64,000 nucleotides of DNA from Lates calcarifer. Lineage: Eukaryota; Chordata; Actinopteri; Centropomidae. The stretch spans positions 5,158,197-5,222,196 of the forward strand of contig NC_066843.1 of assembly GCF_001640805.2 (NCBI RefSeq), written 5' to 3'. Both the position numbers and the translations under genes were made by a program. The notes beneath the pieces were generated by a model. It ran no database searches. It was not told where the DNA came from and saw nothing but the letters and a program-made list of their open reading frames with translations. Below are positions 26,979 through 41,900 of this stretch, piece after piece (position 1 is the stretch's first letter; each line of letters begins with the position of its first letter).

Positions 26979-29900
26979 ATGCTGGCGGTGTGGTGCTTCA
27001 TGGTCTTTGCTGCAGTGGGCGAGAGGCTTGCGGTCTCAGGTAAGAGAGAGAGAGAGAGAAGAGGGAGAGAGGGGGGTTTGGATAAAGAGCGGGAGCACCC
27101 TTGTCGTTTCCTTTGAATCCACATTTTTTCCCCTTGCACCAGCACTTTTCCAACCCCTGGTGACGGCTGTGATTTTTATTGTAGCGGGAGATCTCGGTGC
27201 CAACCAGCCGTACTGGCCTGAAAGCACTCTCCGATGCGGTAGATTTGCTGCATCAACACATTTCCACCGCAGCCCCATTGCCTATATCCAACGTATCCAT
27301 AACCATTGACAACGGCGTTTTATCCAATAAACATCTAAAAGCACTATGATATAACTTGTCACTAAGACAGTGTGTTTTGCAGCCTGATTGATGATTGATG
27401 AGATTTTAAGCTATTGTGTATAGGCCCTCTGTATATGTGTATAGGGCTCTACTACAGAACCTATATGGCAAATGTGTGCATTAATTATTTTTCATCAAAA
27501 CCTAAAAACCTAATTATATCTAGTTCATTTCTTAAAATACAACAGTGACTTATAAAGCATTATCTTTTGGTCAGTGTGATAAATTAGGTCACCAAACCAT
27601 CATCTTACAGAAAAAACCCTGACATGAATGCTTACACTGTGTGACTTGTTTTAAATGTATCAATTCACACCATTTGTTTTTGCCTACTGAAACACCACCT
27701 GATCGGACTTAAGCAGGTTCAGGTGTGTCTCTACCTAGCCAAGCCCACTGCACACCCACAAGCTTGTGTTCAGCTTCCTCTTTGTACCACATGCAGGTGC
27801 GGACAGGAGCCAGGTGCAGGATGGAGGCGCGTGGAGCTGGTTTACCCCGGTGGGGCGGCCAGACAGCAGGGACACTGCTACCGAGGTCACCTATCCAAAG
27901 CGGCTGGTGCAGCAGATTGAGTCGGAGGAGGAAATGGCTCACGACCACTTGGATACCCGGGTGAAGAACAGCACTGGGGACAACACAGTAAGTTGAAAGT
28001 CTGGATAATTCTGTTTAAGGCTGTTTATTTTCACACTGGACTATTCTCCTCTCTGTGAATTTTGAACCCCTGAGGACTTCATTTAGGGGCCGGGGCCACC
28101 CAGGGGTCCTTAACGAGGTTTCAGGAATTTCCCAGCAAAATAAGAAATCGATCAGTTTCATTATAATTTGGTTAAAAAGAAAGTATCCTTATTTGTAGGT
28201 AATTTTTTAAATCATATAAAATGGGGGCCTGTAGCTTAATGTTCAGGTAGGTTAATTCAACTCCTTTGGGAATTCAGGACTCAGCATGCCTCCTTACTGA
28301 AGAAGATTCACTGTTTGTGGAACTGTAGTTAGTCTTTGTGATATATATGCTGGTGTGACAGTTCCAAGAAAGACTGTTATCCTGCTGATGGGAACCTCAT
28401 TTTTCCTGTGTCTATAAAACAGTGCAGCACTCAGCTCTCTGCCGCTCATGCAGCTCCTGCTACACAGGGATGACAGTGCAGGGTGGTGTCTTGCAGCAGT
28501 CTTCGCTCCTCATGATTTTGACCTAGTTTAATCTCTGAAAATCCCTTTGAATGCCCACAGTGAAGTCACGTCACCTGGACGAACCCAACACAGACAAGTT
28601 GTTGTTTTTACAGCCATTTACTCTCAGCTGAGCTCTCTGGTATTCCAGTTGTAACATCTGGCAACAAGTTCTGAAACCAAAGCCTTCTGACCTGCTTTGC
28701 ATGCTGAGCAAGCACAGTAGTAAAATCCACAGTTAATTCAAAGAGCGACTTAAATGTTTGCGTGCATGTTTGTAGTGGCCCTCATCTCCACATGACAAAG
28801 CTTAGCCTCCTCCTGAAATATTCAGTCATCACGTCCGATCATCCGGCTGCCGCGCTGAGCCCCCGACTTCTTCATTATTCAGTGGTGTGTTGAAGTATGT
28901 CCCCATTAATTATGAAACAGGCCTGTGTGAGAAGTGCTGCATGGTCCAAGAGGCTTGAGCCCTCCCCAACCCCTCTCTCTCTCTCTCTCTCTCTTTGCCT
29001 ATCTCCCTCTGTATCTCTCTCTCTCTCTCTGTCATGCTGATATGATGTAGTTCATCAACTGTGATGAGAGAATACATTAGACTCCTTACACACACCAGAG
29101 TCACATGTTTGAAGACTTATAGTTAAGATGAATGTTGTTGTCCCTGGAGGAATGGCTGTCTTTAAACAAGGTGGATACTGTATCATTAAAAAGCAACAAC
29201 AGTTAACATAAAATCCTTTTGTTATGTACTAATGATGACACCATTCAAGTATATGAGGTCTCAGAAATCTCTGTTTCTGCTGCTGTACCAGTCTAGACCT
29301 GCTGTGTGTTGTTTTGTAAAATATTGAAGACACTCAGAATGAGGGACAAGATAAATTTAGAAGCAGGGGATGGGTTGAACTTCTTCTGTTTTTTTCTGTC
29401 ACATCATGCTGCGTTGAAAATAGATGAGGCAGCATTTTTGCTTTACTGATTTGGTTATTTTACACTACCAGTTACAAGCTAAGTGTTGTTCATGTTTGTT
29501 TGTTCACGACTGGATCACAGTTGTCTTCCAGTTTAGGTGGATATACCTTTCTGGGGTTGTGCCTGATGTTAATGACAATGTTTACACATGTCACATTATT
29601 TAAAGTTTTTTAATGTTAGTAATGCCATTAAAGTTTTATGGCATTACTATCTTTATATGAAATGGATATTGCTAAAAAAAAAACAATAATAATAAATAAA
29701 TAAATAAGTAATTTACATTTTAATATAATATATTGTGAAGATCTGTAGCAGCTTGGATCCATCTAAAGGAAAAATATGATATGATATGATCAAAAGCTCC
29801 AGAACAGCTACTAAAAGGATCTTGTGGCGAGATTGTTGTCAAGAATAAACTTCCAATCGCAGCTTTGAGGCTAACATGGACGAGAAGTCCTTAAACTACA

Positions 29901-32900
29901 CAGAAAAGTTTATTTTGAACCATCAGATTCATGACAACTGGGCAAACTCCATTCGTAAAGTCCAAGAGCAGGTACTGTGTGATGAGTTGCTTTGTCAGCC
30001 ACCGAGAGAACAGTCGCACATAATCATCCAACTGAATGCAGTTGAAGTATAGCAGTGAAACAGTGTTGCTGAGAGAAACAGAGCACTTGTGGACATTGTG
30101 CTCGAGCCTCTCCAAGACAGTAGTAAGAAATCTGTTTTCTGTACTCACTGCAGGGAATAATTCCTGGATAGTGATGCATTTTATTGTAAAAGCCCAATGA
30201 TTCACTGCAGCCTGGTTCCTCCAGACTGAGATCAAAGCCACGCTGGCACAGTCGGAGCTGCCGAAGTGACACACTGTTTAGTCTGCAATAAATTTCTCTT
30301 TCTCTCTCTCTCCCCTGGCCCTGCTGTCTCCTCATCACCTCCGCAGCTCTGGCAGCTGTCCATTAGGGACATTGGCACAGCTTGGCCGAATACAGACGAT
30401 ACCAATAAAGTTTTCTCGTCCTCCTCCCCTCCTTCTGTCAAGCCCCTCTCCATCCATCTCTATCACAAAACTCCAGCTTAGCTGTTAAACAGCCATCGTT
30501 CTCTGCAGTCGTGCTTGCCTGAATGCTGGCAGCCAATGTTGATCAATGAGGACTTTATCAATCATATTATTTCAGCTGCTGAGTGTACACACTATTGATT
30601 CGGATGACTTATTCATGAGACTCTTTCAAAATTACTCTGTGGCTTTTACAGAGCAACACACTTAGCCACAATTGTTTTCTTACTCTTTAATATATCAACT
30701 GTCAAATCTGTTTTTGTTACTGTTTTTTTTTTTTTTCCTTTTCAGCCCGTCCACTTGGCCCGGAGCTGTTTCCAAGTGGAAGCCTTTGGACACACTTTCA
30801 CTCTGGACCTAGAGTTAAACCAGTGTGTATCACCATCCCAAATCATTAGATCTGCCTTTTTTGTACGCACTTGTATCAGTGGGTGCTCTTAATTTACTGC
30901 AGCTGTTCTCATTAGCATTTCCCCACACTTAAGCAAATGCACTTAGCGCCTTTATTATGTTACATGACAAGATAGGGGAATACCAATGGGGCACACACAC
31001 ACATACAGACACGCACAGCTAGTTGTTTATGAGGTTCCACTGATTTTATTAACACCACATTGTTAATATGTTCACTTATTCTTTGTGAAATTTGAATGGA
31101 GTGTAAGTGGTGGAAAATAACCCAGATCAAAGCAGTTTTAATTACATGGTGATAGAAATCATGCTGTTAGAAATATTCATGGTATCTCTCCTCTATTTGC
31201 AGTCACCTCCTGTCTTCAGAATATGTGGAGCGGCACTTTAACCAGGATGGCAGACCCTCGCAGTCTGTGGTAAGATTTTCTTTGCGTGGGGTGGGGATTC
31301 ACACTGACAGGAACTTGTTTTTTTGGCACATAGAAAGCAGCATATTAATGAGATGACCAGAGTTGCTGTGCAGCATTTGGTTCTTTGGCTGTAGAAACCT
31401 GCACTGGTGCTGTTGCCAGTGACTTTTTGTTTAAGTTTTGTTTGTTGGATGCGATGCCTCTCATGGTGTAGAGCTCATTATTATTGATTAAAGTCTCATT
31501 TAATCTTTTAAGATGATTCCTTTATGTAATTGTGATGTCGAACTTTCTACAGTTAGGTCTCATGTGTCTGTTTTATCTATTTATGGAAACTGCCTCGTAT
31601 GCTGTCTACTACAAAAGTAGGCTGCCATGTAACCATTAGGATTATGTATGTTACAGTCCCGTACATACAGTCCGTGGGTTTGCCTGTTAGTGGCATTTAT
31701 GGGTGCCTCTCTGCTGTGGCCATTCTCAGACAGCAAAGAAAAAAGGCAGCGAATGCCTGTGGTGTAAAACCACGAGCTCAGAGAGAGAATCATCGAGAGA
31801 TAATGGGGAGAATGATGAAAGCCTTGACATCTAATGTGATGTGTGCTTGTCAGGGCAGACCAGAGGAATGTCACTGCATTCTGCCAGCCAGGAGGGATGG
31901 CTATTTTTTTTCCTGTACAAATGTGCCACTCACTGCCCCCCCAACACCCACCCACCCACCCAACTAGCACTCCGTGTCCCCACCCACAATCGTTCCAAAC
32001 TCTCCCTCGGTCCTCCTGACCAATCACAAGCCTGTCTCCATAGCAACCAGTTTGCTCAGTAGTGTCATTAAGTTCTTGGCAGCGAAGAGAATGAAAGAAG
32101 ACCAAGAGGGAGGGAAGAGCAAAACCGGTGAGAGGAGGAGGAGGGAAAATGACGTGTAAAATGCCAGTTAATACAAAGGAAAGATGAGGCTTGGAATCAG
32201 GGGGGAAGTAATTTATGTATGTGTGTTCATAGACAAACGGTTTGTTCCCAGAGTGGTTGGAGGGGGGAGAAGAGGCTTGCAGAGTCGGGGATGGAGACCT
32301 GTAGTCAGGACAGATTGTCACTCAGCTGGATGGAGGCCTCACGTGATGCCTCTGGTGCTGCTGCTGGACATGGCAGGCATAATGCAGTCAGGGCAGCGTG
32401 TCACCAGTCCGATCTCTGTCGTCAAAGCCTTTATATTTTCACCAGATTACTAAAACATTGTTTGCCTGCGGTGCTGTTGCGAGGCTGAGACACCCTGCTG
32501 AACTCAATTTGACCCAGGTGAATCAGTGTTTTCACTTTTCTCACCTCTACCGGTGGTTCATCTTCACCACTGTGACCTCGTGAAGCAGTTCGCCCACTTC
32601 TGGGGAGTGCTAGCAGGAGGAGATGAAAGCTACAGCTCTGTTGTGGTAGTCAAGGTTGTTAAAAGGACAAAAAAGAGCAGAGCAGAATTTCCTTTTCACT
32701 TTCATCTTGTGTCTTTCAGTTGCAGCTTGCCTGCTGTACAGTTACTCCATGTTAAATCCTCAGATCTACTGTAACTGTGTGGGCAACATGAGTGTTGATT
32801 TATTGAAGAGATCCTTGTGCTTGGTCTACCTCCACCTCTGTTGTCAGTGGAGCAGAGTGGAGTGGAGTAGAGCGCAGGACACAAGTAGGTCACAAACCGT

Positions 32901-35900
32901 TCTATAAACGCCATAGTGGGATAAGAGGGAAAGGGAAGTCGCATATGCAGAGGTTGTGAGAGGTTTTTTCCTCAGAGCTGACCTATCACGATATCCACTG
33001 AAGTATAAACGCCTGTAAAGCCTGAAGTGTGTCAGTAGTGGCTGTACAGTGAAACAGGGGCATGTTGTGTCCACAGGGAGGGGAGCACTGCTACTACCAG
33101 GGAAGGCTAAGAGGTTTACCAGAGTCCTGGGCGGCTGTTTCCACCTGCCACGGCCTGTGGTGAGCCTGATTATAAACCTTTATTTGTAACGTCAAATACT
33201 TGTTACCTGTGCATGCTGACCAGGCTATGTAAGATCGGCCTGATTGTTGTTTTGTTTTTTCTCACTGTCTTTCTCTTGTTGGTCCTCAGCGGCATGTTCT
33301 CTGATGGCTTCTTCTCTTATGGGATTGAGCCTGTTTACAATGGGACCAATCAGGCAAGGACTCCTTGGATCACAGTTGATCATACTTGAGTCTGGATGCT
33401 GGTTTTGTTGTTTACCTGGATGTATTCTGTTATAGGATGGTGGCGCTCACTTAATCCACAGGATGCCTGATATCAGACTGTCCCCCCACTGCCCAGGTAC
33501 ATACGTGCAGAATAACCACTAATTACTACTGACACTCATATCTCAACAGAATAATTTTGCCCTCAGTTAAGAAGTAGACCTAACCTTCTGTCCACTGTAA
33601 TTTCAAAATAAATGTTACTTAATATTCCATAGCTACTGCTTAAGATACTGTCCAATAAACATCTAACACAGGCAGTTGTAGTCGAGGAATTGTTCACAAT
33701 AGTGAGAGAGGACAATTCAAACAAAACAAATGTGATAATTAAATGGGATGTAATTTTTAGTTACAGTCACAGCTTTGTTAAATTGGAAACTGTAAGATTG
33801 TACTGAAATTGAGATAGTAATTTGTTGCTCTGTAATTTACTTGAGGAATAAGAAATATTGCCCTAACTGCCTGCAGCTCTGCTTCTCTGTGTGTCCAGAC
33901 TGTACAGAGGACAGTGAGTGGGATAGCAGAGGAGGTGACGGTGGTGACGAAAGGCCAGACCAAATGAGGGAGCAGCAGGTGTCTGGGGGGCTGAGGCGAT
34001 CCAAGAGATTTGTTCGCAAACCCTCTGTCCAGACTGAGACCAAATATATTGAGTTGATGGTGGTCAACGACAATGACATGGTGAGTTAAAAGCATATTTG
34101 GCTGCCAGTTACGCGGAGAAATTACGAGACATCCAGGTCAGAGAGGCTGTGCAGCAGTGCCAAGGTCTGCCAGCATGGTTTGTGTGGTTAACCATACACC
34201 AGCCCAGTGTGGGGATTAAACATGTTTTTACTTCTCTGACATAGACACATGAAAATAAAGGCTGCATTTGGGTTTCTGGAAAAGGGCAAGTTAAAGACAC
34301 TACAGTGAAAACCTTTAGCTGTCAAAGCTACACTGTAGATTTGACGGTATAAACTTTTCCTTGAATTATGTAACCATAGCAGCTGAGCGTGGTGCAGTCA
34401 GTGCAGCGTCATGTTACCTGCTCCACTCCTCACTAAACATCTATAGTAAAAACTATATCTGTCATCATTTGTCCCCTAAAATATTTTCTTACAGAGGTGG
34501 CTTCGGGTATATTTTCAGCACAGACAGCACTGAATGATAATAAAAATACTGAAGTGAAGAGTATTATAGGAATACTACAGGCAGTAGTGTGTCTCTATGA
34601 TCCCCCTGGTCTTCTGCGACTACACGTTGCTACTTGTCACTTTGATGACTACTGTAGAGATTATATGGGCTACAATGTAGTATAGAATGGAGTGTTTATG
34701 GTATGGTTATATATATGGTTAGTATGATAGATCTGAGATGAAACCAAGTGAAAGGTGGGCCTGAGAATTCGTCTGCTATTTCAGCACCATGGACAGTGCC
34801 ATGGATTTGTAGCACAGTTAGGCTACTGATATTTCAGAGCCACGGTCAGGGCCAATGTTTCCAACTTGAATCAACCTCAGTCAGATGAAGGATCAATGAG
34901 CCAGGCAGACTAGACTTACATGTTCAATGAAACAACCTCTCTGCCCCTCTACTCTGTCTGCTACTAGAGGGCATAGCATCACCCCCCCCCTATAAATCGC
35001 TGAGTGAGTATAGTGCATAGATTTTCCTCTGTTATGTAACCCTATTATGAAGAAAGTTGCCTTCAGACTTAGGCCAAAATCGTGGGCTGCTGATGTGAGT
35101 AACACATAGAAATAAAATCAATGAAGCATTCTTCAAACTTATACCCTATATTGATGAGGGTCCTTACAAGTATAGAGGTACAAACGTGTGTCTCCGTGTT
35201 TGTATGAGTGTGATCCATCTCTTACGCCATCTGTGTATCTTTGTCTCTCCACAGTTTGTACAGCTGCGTCGCTCAAGCAGCCAAACCAAGAACTTTGCCA
35301 AAGCAGTGGTCAACATGGCAGATGCGGTAAGAGCTTTGTTTGTAGGATTATAATCCTCCTACCGCTAAAGTCTGCATACACACACCGCCACCTGTCAGAA
35401 AGTATGTGTGTGTGCTCATTTCCACATTTGGACATAATTCATCCCAGATAGCGCTCAGCTCTCCATGTACAGTATTCACAGCACAGGTGCCAGGCCAACA
35501 AAGCAGTAGACTGACGGGCATTTTTGGTCCCCAGATCTACAAGGAACAGCTGAACACGAGGATCGTGCTGGTTGCCATGGATACCTGGACCTCTAAAAAT
35601 ATGATGCCAGTGGTCGAAGACCCATTGATAACACTGCAGAACTTCATGAAGTACAGGAAGGACAACATCAAAGATCAGAGTGATGTTGTCCATCTTTTCT
35701 CGTAAGACAGCTGCAACAGAAAATCAAATTTCTTCAGAATAAAAACTCTTGTTTGAATGCTAGTTGAGGTTTTACTTTACCATATGTTTTCTTTCCTGCA
35801 CACCTCAGAGGGCGTACATTTCACAGTAGCCGCAGTGGGACAGCCTACACAGGAGGAGTGTGCTCCTTAACGAGGGGAGGAGGAATCAATGAGGTGAGGA

Positions 35901-38900
35901 CCACCTGATTAAGGAATTCATTTAAAGAAAAATTATGGTTAATCATAGTTCATTTTATTTTATTTTTTTTTTATCTCTGTTGCAATAAAACCCCTCATTA
36001 GCCAAACCAAGTTTAATTACATAAACCAGAGTTGCATATAAGATAAGTTAAAATGCCTCAACTGTTATTTTAAAATTGAGATCAGAGTTAAAATCAAAAA
36101 TTAAAAGTCTGGACGTTTTGGAGAAGGACTGGTTCATTACACCTGTGTAATTATTTCAAATATTAAAGTGTTCATCTTTTGTTGCCACAGAACTGATACC
36201 ACTCTCATATCTGACTACTAAATATGAAGATGGTTCCATTAGCTTAGCATAAAGCCTGGAATCACAGGGAAGCAGCTATTCTAGCTCGGTCTGTATTTTG
36301 CTGGTCCTAACAAGGAATAGTCCTGCACATAACCCCTGCAAACTTCTATTGTTCTTCCCATCTCACAATAAAGCTCTCATGTATGGATTCTGTATGCATT
36401 TATTGCAGTATGGGAATGTTGGCGCAATGGCTATTACTTTGTGTCAGAGTCTCGGCCAGAACATCGGGATGAGGTGGAACAACGCCCGTAACTCTGCAGG
36501 TAAATGAAGTGGAAAGCTTTATAATGCAGGTTAGAAGGATGGAGAGATCTATAAAGCTGGTGAATAAATCAGCAGAGCAGGGAGAGGTAGATGAGTCTGG
36601 GAAGGATTGAGGCAGAGCACGACAGCAAGGAGGGGGATTGATAGCTGGGTGTGGGGGGTGGGGGTGTTGGCTAAGAGCTTTGGCTATGCATTGGTATCCC
36701 TGTCCAGCAGTTCTTTTTTGTAATTAGACTTCTCCATTAGGTGATTAGTCACCTGCGTCCAAGGAGGGGGTGGTGGTTAGAGCATCGCTGCCACTGAACA
36801 ATGGGCCGTGTGATTAATGTTGAAGAGCCATCAGGTCCATTATTCAATGCCAGGACAAGAGCTCAGTGCACACACTATAACTCCCATACCTCTGTCACTA
36901 GAATAGATATCAGGTCTTTCTTCTCTGTCAATCATAAATCTGTTTCTTAACATTCTTTCCCCTGATTTACATGCATCACTTTTACACACTCTCAGCTGCG
37001 TTCTTCTTCCTTCTGCTCGTCTTCACAGGAGACTGCAGGTGCCCAGATGCCTGGCTGGGCTGCATCATGGAAGACACGGGGTAAAGATCCACCTCATGCT
37101 GACATTAACAACAAAAAACCATAACACACCTGTAAAACTCTTCTCCCCCCGCTTTGTTGACACGACAGCAGGGCTGTTTTCTTGTCACGCTCCCTCTAAG
37201 CTGTGATTTGTTCCATTCATTTCACTCAATTAGACAATTAAACACCTGTAACAGAGGGATGCTTTGACTTTTTACTCAGGCTTCAGTGTGCCAAACTGGT
37301 GATGATCACGGCTTTTATTTTATGTGTTAAGCAAATTTGATGAAATATCAGACATCAGTGCACCAACCACAGTAAAAGAATTACAAATGGTGAATTAAAG
37401 GTATTTACTATATGAGTGATTTGGATTTGGCTCCCCTTACCAGATGGAACAACAAAGATTTCATTTATTCATTTGACTAATATCTTACTACAGATGGTAA
37501 CATTTCTGTCAGATTGCAAAGTGATGGCACAGACACCCACAGTAGATCTGGCATTAACGCATTGTGCTGTTTTTTATTTTATTTTTTATTTTTTTGTCAT
37601 GTCCTGGTCTTGATCTTTGCATGTGTATGTGTGTGTATGTGTGTATGTGTTTGTGAACACAGATATTATCTGCCCAGAAAGTTTTCTCGCTGCAGCGTTG
37701 ATGAGTACATCCAGTTCTTGCTCCAGGGGGGCGGGAGCTGCCTCTTCAACAAGCCCAACAAGGTGAGGAGCCATGCGGGGATGTAGGATGTGGTGACAGG
37801 AGCCGCCTCTGAGTATCATTTATTTATAGACTAATGAATTATCCCTATTACTATCAGAACACATATACACTTACAAGACTGAAGCTTTTTTGTTTTATTT
37901 TCTATATGTAATGTCCCTCTTGTCACATCCTCCAGCTAACAACCTCCCTATTACTGCCACATTGCATCTCTCGTCCTTCTGTCGCCCACTCATATATGTG
38001 CTCATATACATGTATGTCCCTCTCTTTCTCTCTCAGCTGTTTGATCCTCCGGAGTGTGGGAATGGCTTTGTGGAGCCAGGGGAGGAGTGTGATTGCGGAT
38101 CCCAGGTGGTGAGTAGCCAGCTTTTAAAGCTGCTGCAGATGGGCAGCACCTCCACACATTGTCTCTATATGAGCACTGGTGTTTTCTGAAGCAGAGCTGA
38201 TGGCTTGTTTTTCATGTCTTGCGGCTGCAGGAGTGTGCCCGTAGCGGAGGCACCTGCTGTAAAAAGTGCACGCTTACCCATGATGCCATGTGCAGTAATG
38301 GACTCTGCTGCAGTAGCTGCAAGGTGAGTCAAAAAATAGACACAAAGAAGTAGGATTTTCAAACTCTCTTTATATGTAACAATAAAGCAACTTAACAGTG
38401 AAAGACTGCTGAGACAAAACTGAAAATCTGTTTCACTTTGAAATTTCCAAAAAGAAAATAAAAAGCTGCATCTTTTTTTTTTCATCAACACATTTGGCAT
38501 CCAACTTCTTCATTTTCACTGCCATATACAGTACAGTACTTTATCCACAGCATGATCATCAAAACTATTTAAGAGAGGTCATATTATAAAACAGCCTGGC
38601 GCTTTAAACCAAGGCAGAAATAAGAAAAGTCATATCTTTATCACTACATTTTCAGACAGCATTCGTGGTGTATTGCCATGCATTACAAATACAAATACAC
38701 CTGTTTGATAACTGTTAAAGTACTGGACTTACTTGATGCCTTTTGATGCTGTGCTTTAGTATGAGCGGAGAGGCGTGGTGTGTCGAGACGCGGTGAACGA
38801 CTGTGATATCCCAGAGACCTGCACCGGAGACTCCAGCCAGGTAGAGCTGACTGAATGTAACAGTGGACAAAAACGGTCAAGATCAACACGAGCGTCCGGC

Positions 38901-41900
38901 ACATTATGTACTTTTCTTCTTTTGCAGTGCCCTCATAATGTCCACAAGCTGGATGGCTACATGTGTGATAGCAGTCAGGTAAGAGCTGCTCTGTGGCATA
39001 CTCTCTAGTCCGCAGCTCTCTCTGAGATATACTTGATTATTGTTGTCTCACGTCTTCAGGGCCGATGTTATGGTGGACGATGCAGGACCCGTGATGGACA
39101 GTGTAGGGGACTCTGGGGCTATAGTGAGTATAGAACACATTAACAGCACAGCCATCCCTTTCACCAGGTTTTATAGTCTTAGTCTCCAGTGTGGTTGTGG
39201 TCTTATTCTTCTTGCTACAATCTAAAAATGTGTTTGTTTGTCCTCCCAGATTCAGCAGACAGGTTTTGTTATGAGAAGCTGAATGCTGAGGGGACAGAAA
39301 AAGGCAACTGTGGTCCAGGTCCTGATGGCCAGGGCTGGCTGCAGTGCAACAAGCCGTGAGTGATGATCCCTTGTTGCTAACACTAGTCTCTGTGAAATCC
39401 GTAGTTATAACTGGTTGATCATATGTCCTTGGCTTGAAAGTTAAAGCTTTTTCAACAAACAAAAAGAACTGGAATATTGTGAACACAGCCCGAGTTTGAT
39501 TTACATTCTCCTGTCATTCACCTTTTTTCTGTCTTAGGGATGTTTTATGCGGCTTCTTGTTCTGTGCCAATGTGACGATGAAGCCAAAGTTTGGAGACCT
39601 ACAGGGTGAGGTGACCAGCTTCACCCTCTACCATCAGAACAAGTACCTGGACTGCAGGTAAGTGTGTCACATCCATCTAATCTTGCAACAAACCAGCAGA
39701 GTATAAAAATTAGAATACCATGTCCCTAAAAGTCTAGCTCGGCACCTCCTCTCCCACCTGTCTGACATATTTGTATGCTTCACTCAGAGGTGGCCATGCT
39801 CTGCTGGAGGATGGCTCCGATCTGGGCTATGTGGAGGACGGCACTCCCTGCGGTCCCAACATGATGTGTTTGGAGCGACGCTGCCTCCCTGTGGCGGCAT
39901 TCAACCTCAGCAGCTGTCCAGGATCCAACTTTGGCCGCATCTGTTCGACCACGGGGTAAAAAAAAAAATATATTAACCTGTATCTTATCAGTGCAGTGAT
40001 GGTCAAAGACAGTTAAAACCAGGCTTAACATGTTACCAAATCCATGCCAACTGGCTACATAAAAAGGCTGAACTTATTTCTTTGCTTGACTTTTTCTATT
40101 AGCAGGTATTGCACTTGGTTTTCATCTCTCTCTCTCTCTCTTTCTCACAGACCTGCAGTAACGAGGTGAAGTGTATCTGTGACAGGGACTACACAGGGAA
40201 GGACTGCAGCGTCTTTGATCCCATCCCTGAGCCCACAGTCCCAACAGGCCCAGAGAAGAAAGGTCCATAGCAGCTCTGAAACTACCCATGCCTCTCTTTT
40301 CTGTCTGCCTCTCATATCCCCCTCATAGTCTCTACCCATCATCACTGTAGCTTCTCTATGTACTGAGGCAGAGCACAGTATCTTTTCCTCAAACACAAAG
40401 AATAGTTCACCTGATTATTATGAGAAAGTTAACATCAATATTTAGACCACACAGTGTTTTCTCTTCCTGCTGCGTCTTGATTTCAATGTTTGGAAAGTGT
40501 GGGTGTGTGTCGAGACACGTTTATCCATTAGAGCATATGTGCATGTATAGTGAGTGTGTGTGTGTGTGTAGTGGTAATGTATGTCTTGCAGGCACTGCCA
40601 TCTTCAAGTGTCTTCCTTACTTTCTTGCAGTCTGCCAATGACACAGAGATATTGAGCAGCTGCTCTCATAGGGCCAAAAAAGCCAAAGCCACCCTGAGCA
40701 AGAGGGTGTCCAGCTGAAAGAGCAGGAGAGGGGGAATGAGAACAAAGTAATAAAACATTCTCTCCTTTTTTTTTTTTTTTTAACTGTTGTCTCCCTGACC
40801 TCCCTCGCTCACCCGCCCGTTCTCCCACCTCCACCCCACGTGCTGGTTTCCTCCTCTTACCCTTCATCCCTCTTTCTCTGTCTGCAGGTATCCTACCATC
40901 TGCCTCTCTCTCTCTTTTTTCTTTCTCTAGTTGATGTTGTTGTTGATGTACCTGTGTTGATGCTGTCCTCTGACGTGTGTTTTTTAGTGGTGTTGTTTTG
41001 TTTCTGCCCCTCCTCTTCCTCCCCCTCCTCCTCCGCACCCTTCCTCCCCCCCCTTCCTCTGTGCAGGTCCCAGTGGCACCAATATCATAATAGGGTCCAT
41101 CGCAGGTGCTATTCTCCTGGCAGCTATAGTCCTAGGGGGAACAGGATGGGGATTTAAGTAAGAGTTCTGGCATGCCTTTGTGTACCTGTCTGCTTCTACC
41201 TAAAGGACCCCCCCTGCCCCTCCCACTCTCACCCCTCTAAATTAGATGCCCCATGTGCAAGTCATCGCCCGACACAGGGAGGGGAAATGGGGAGTCAAGT
41301 CTGAGACGTGCTAATGCTTGAACTGCTTTTGGCGTTTAACTCCGTATGAAACATCACACCAGTTGTTTTATTTACTTTGATCAAATCTGTAATTAACTCT
41401 GAGCTCCATCCTGCACCTTTCCTTTCCCTCCCTCCCTCCCCTTATACTAGCACAGCTTTTTGTAGTGATGACAGGGCAGGACCGAGATGTTTTTCTGCCA
41501 GGAAACATTGCAGTACTTCTCTCAAGATCACTAGAGCTGATGTGACTTACTCCACTGGTGCCACATCTGGAAGTTCCCCTAAACCATCTCCAACCCTCAG
41601 TCTCTGTGTAGTAATGAAGAATTTAATAGTTACGGTGGATTAACTGAAGCAGTCTTTTTTAGTGTTTAACTTATGGTGCTATTTTAGCCTGCATTTTTCT
41701 CCAGTAGGCAACATCCCTAAATGCCCGCGCTGCAGTGCTGCTTCTGCACTGTTCCTCCTGTGCATGCTGGCTATTGTTCACTCCTTATACTCTGACCTAA
41801 AAGGACTGCTCCCACTTCACTCTCACATAGATTTATTAGATAGCCACGGTTGATGAAAAGCCTGGTTAACTGAAGCTTAATGTTAATGACTTAAAACATG

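Noticed and set aside
31581..32321. 246-codon minus-strand open frame in an adam11 intron
   Set aside because: The longest frame in the window, but it is antisense and intronic, Pro/Ser/Gly-rich with no domain and no splice or poly(A) context. Length alone is compatible with chance in GC-richer intronic DNA.
40604..41038. 144-codon Arg/Glu-rich minus-strand frame
   Set aside because: Complement of a pyrimidine-rich adam11 intron; composition-driven.
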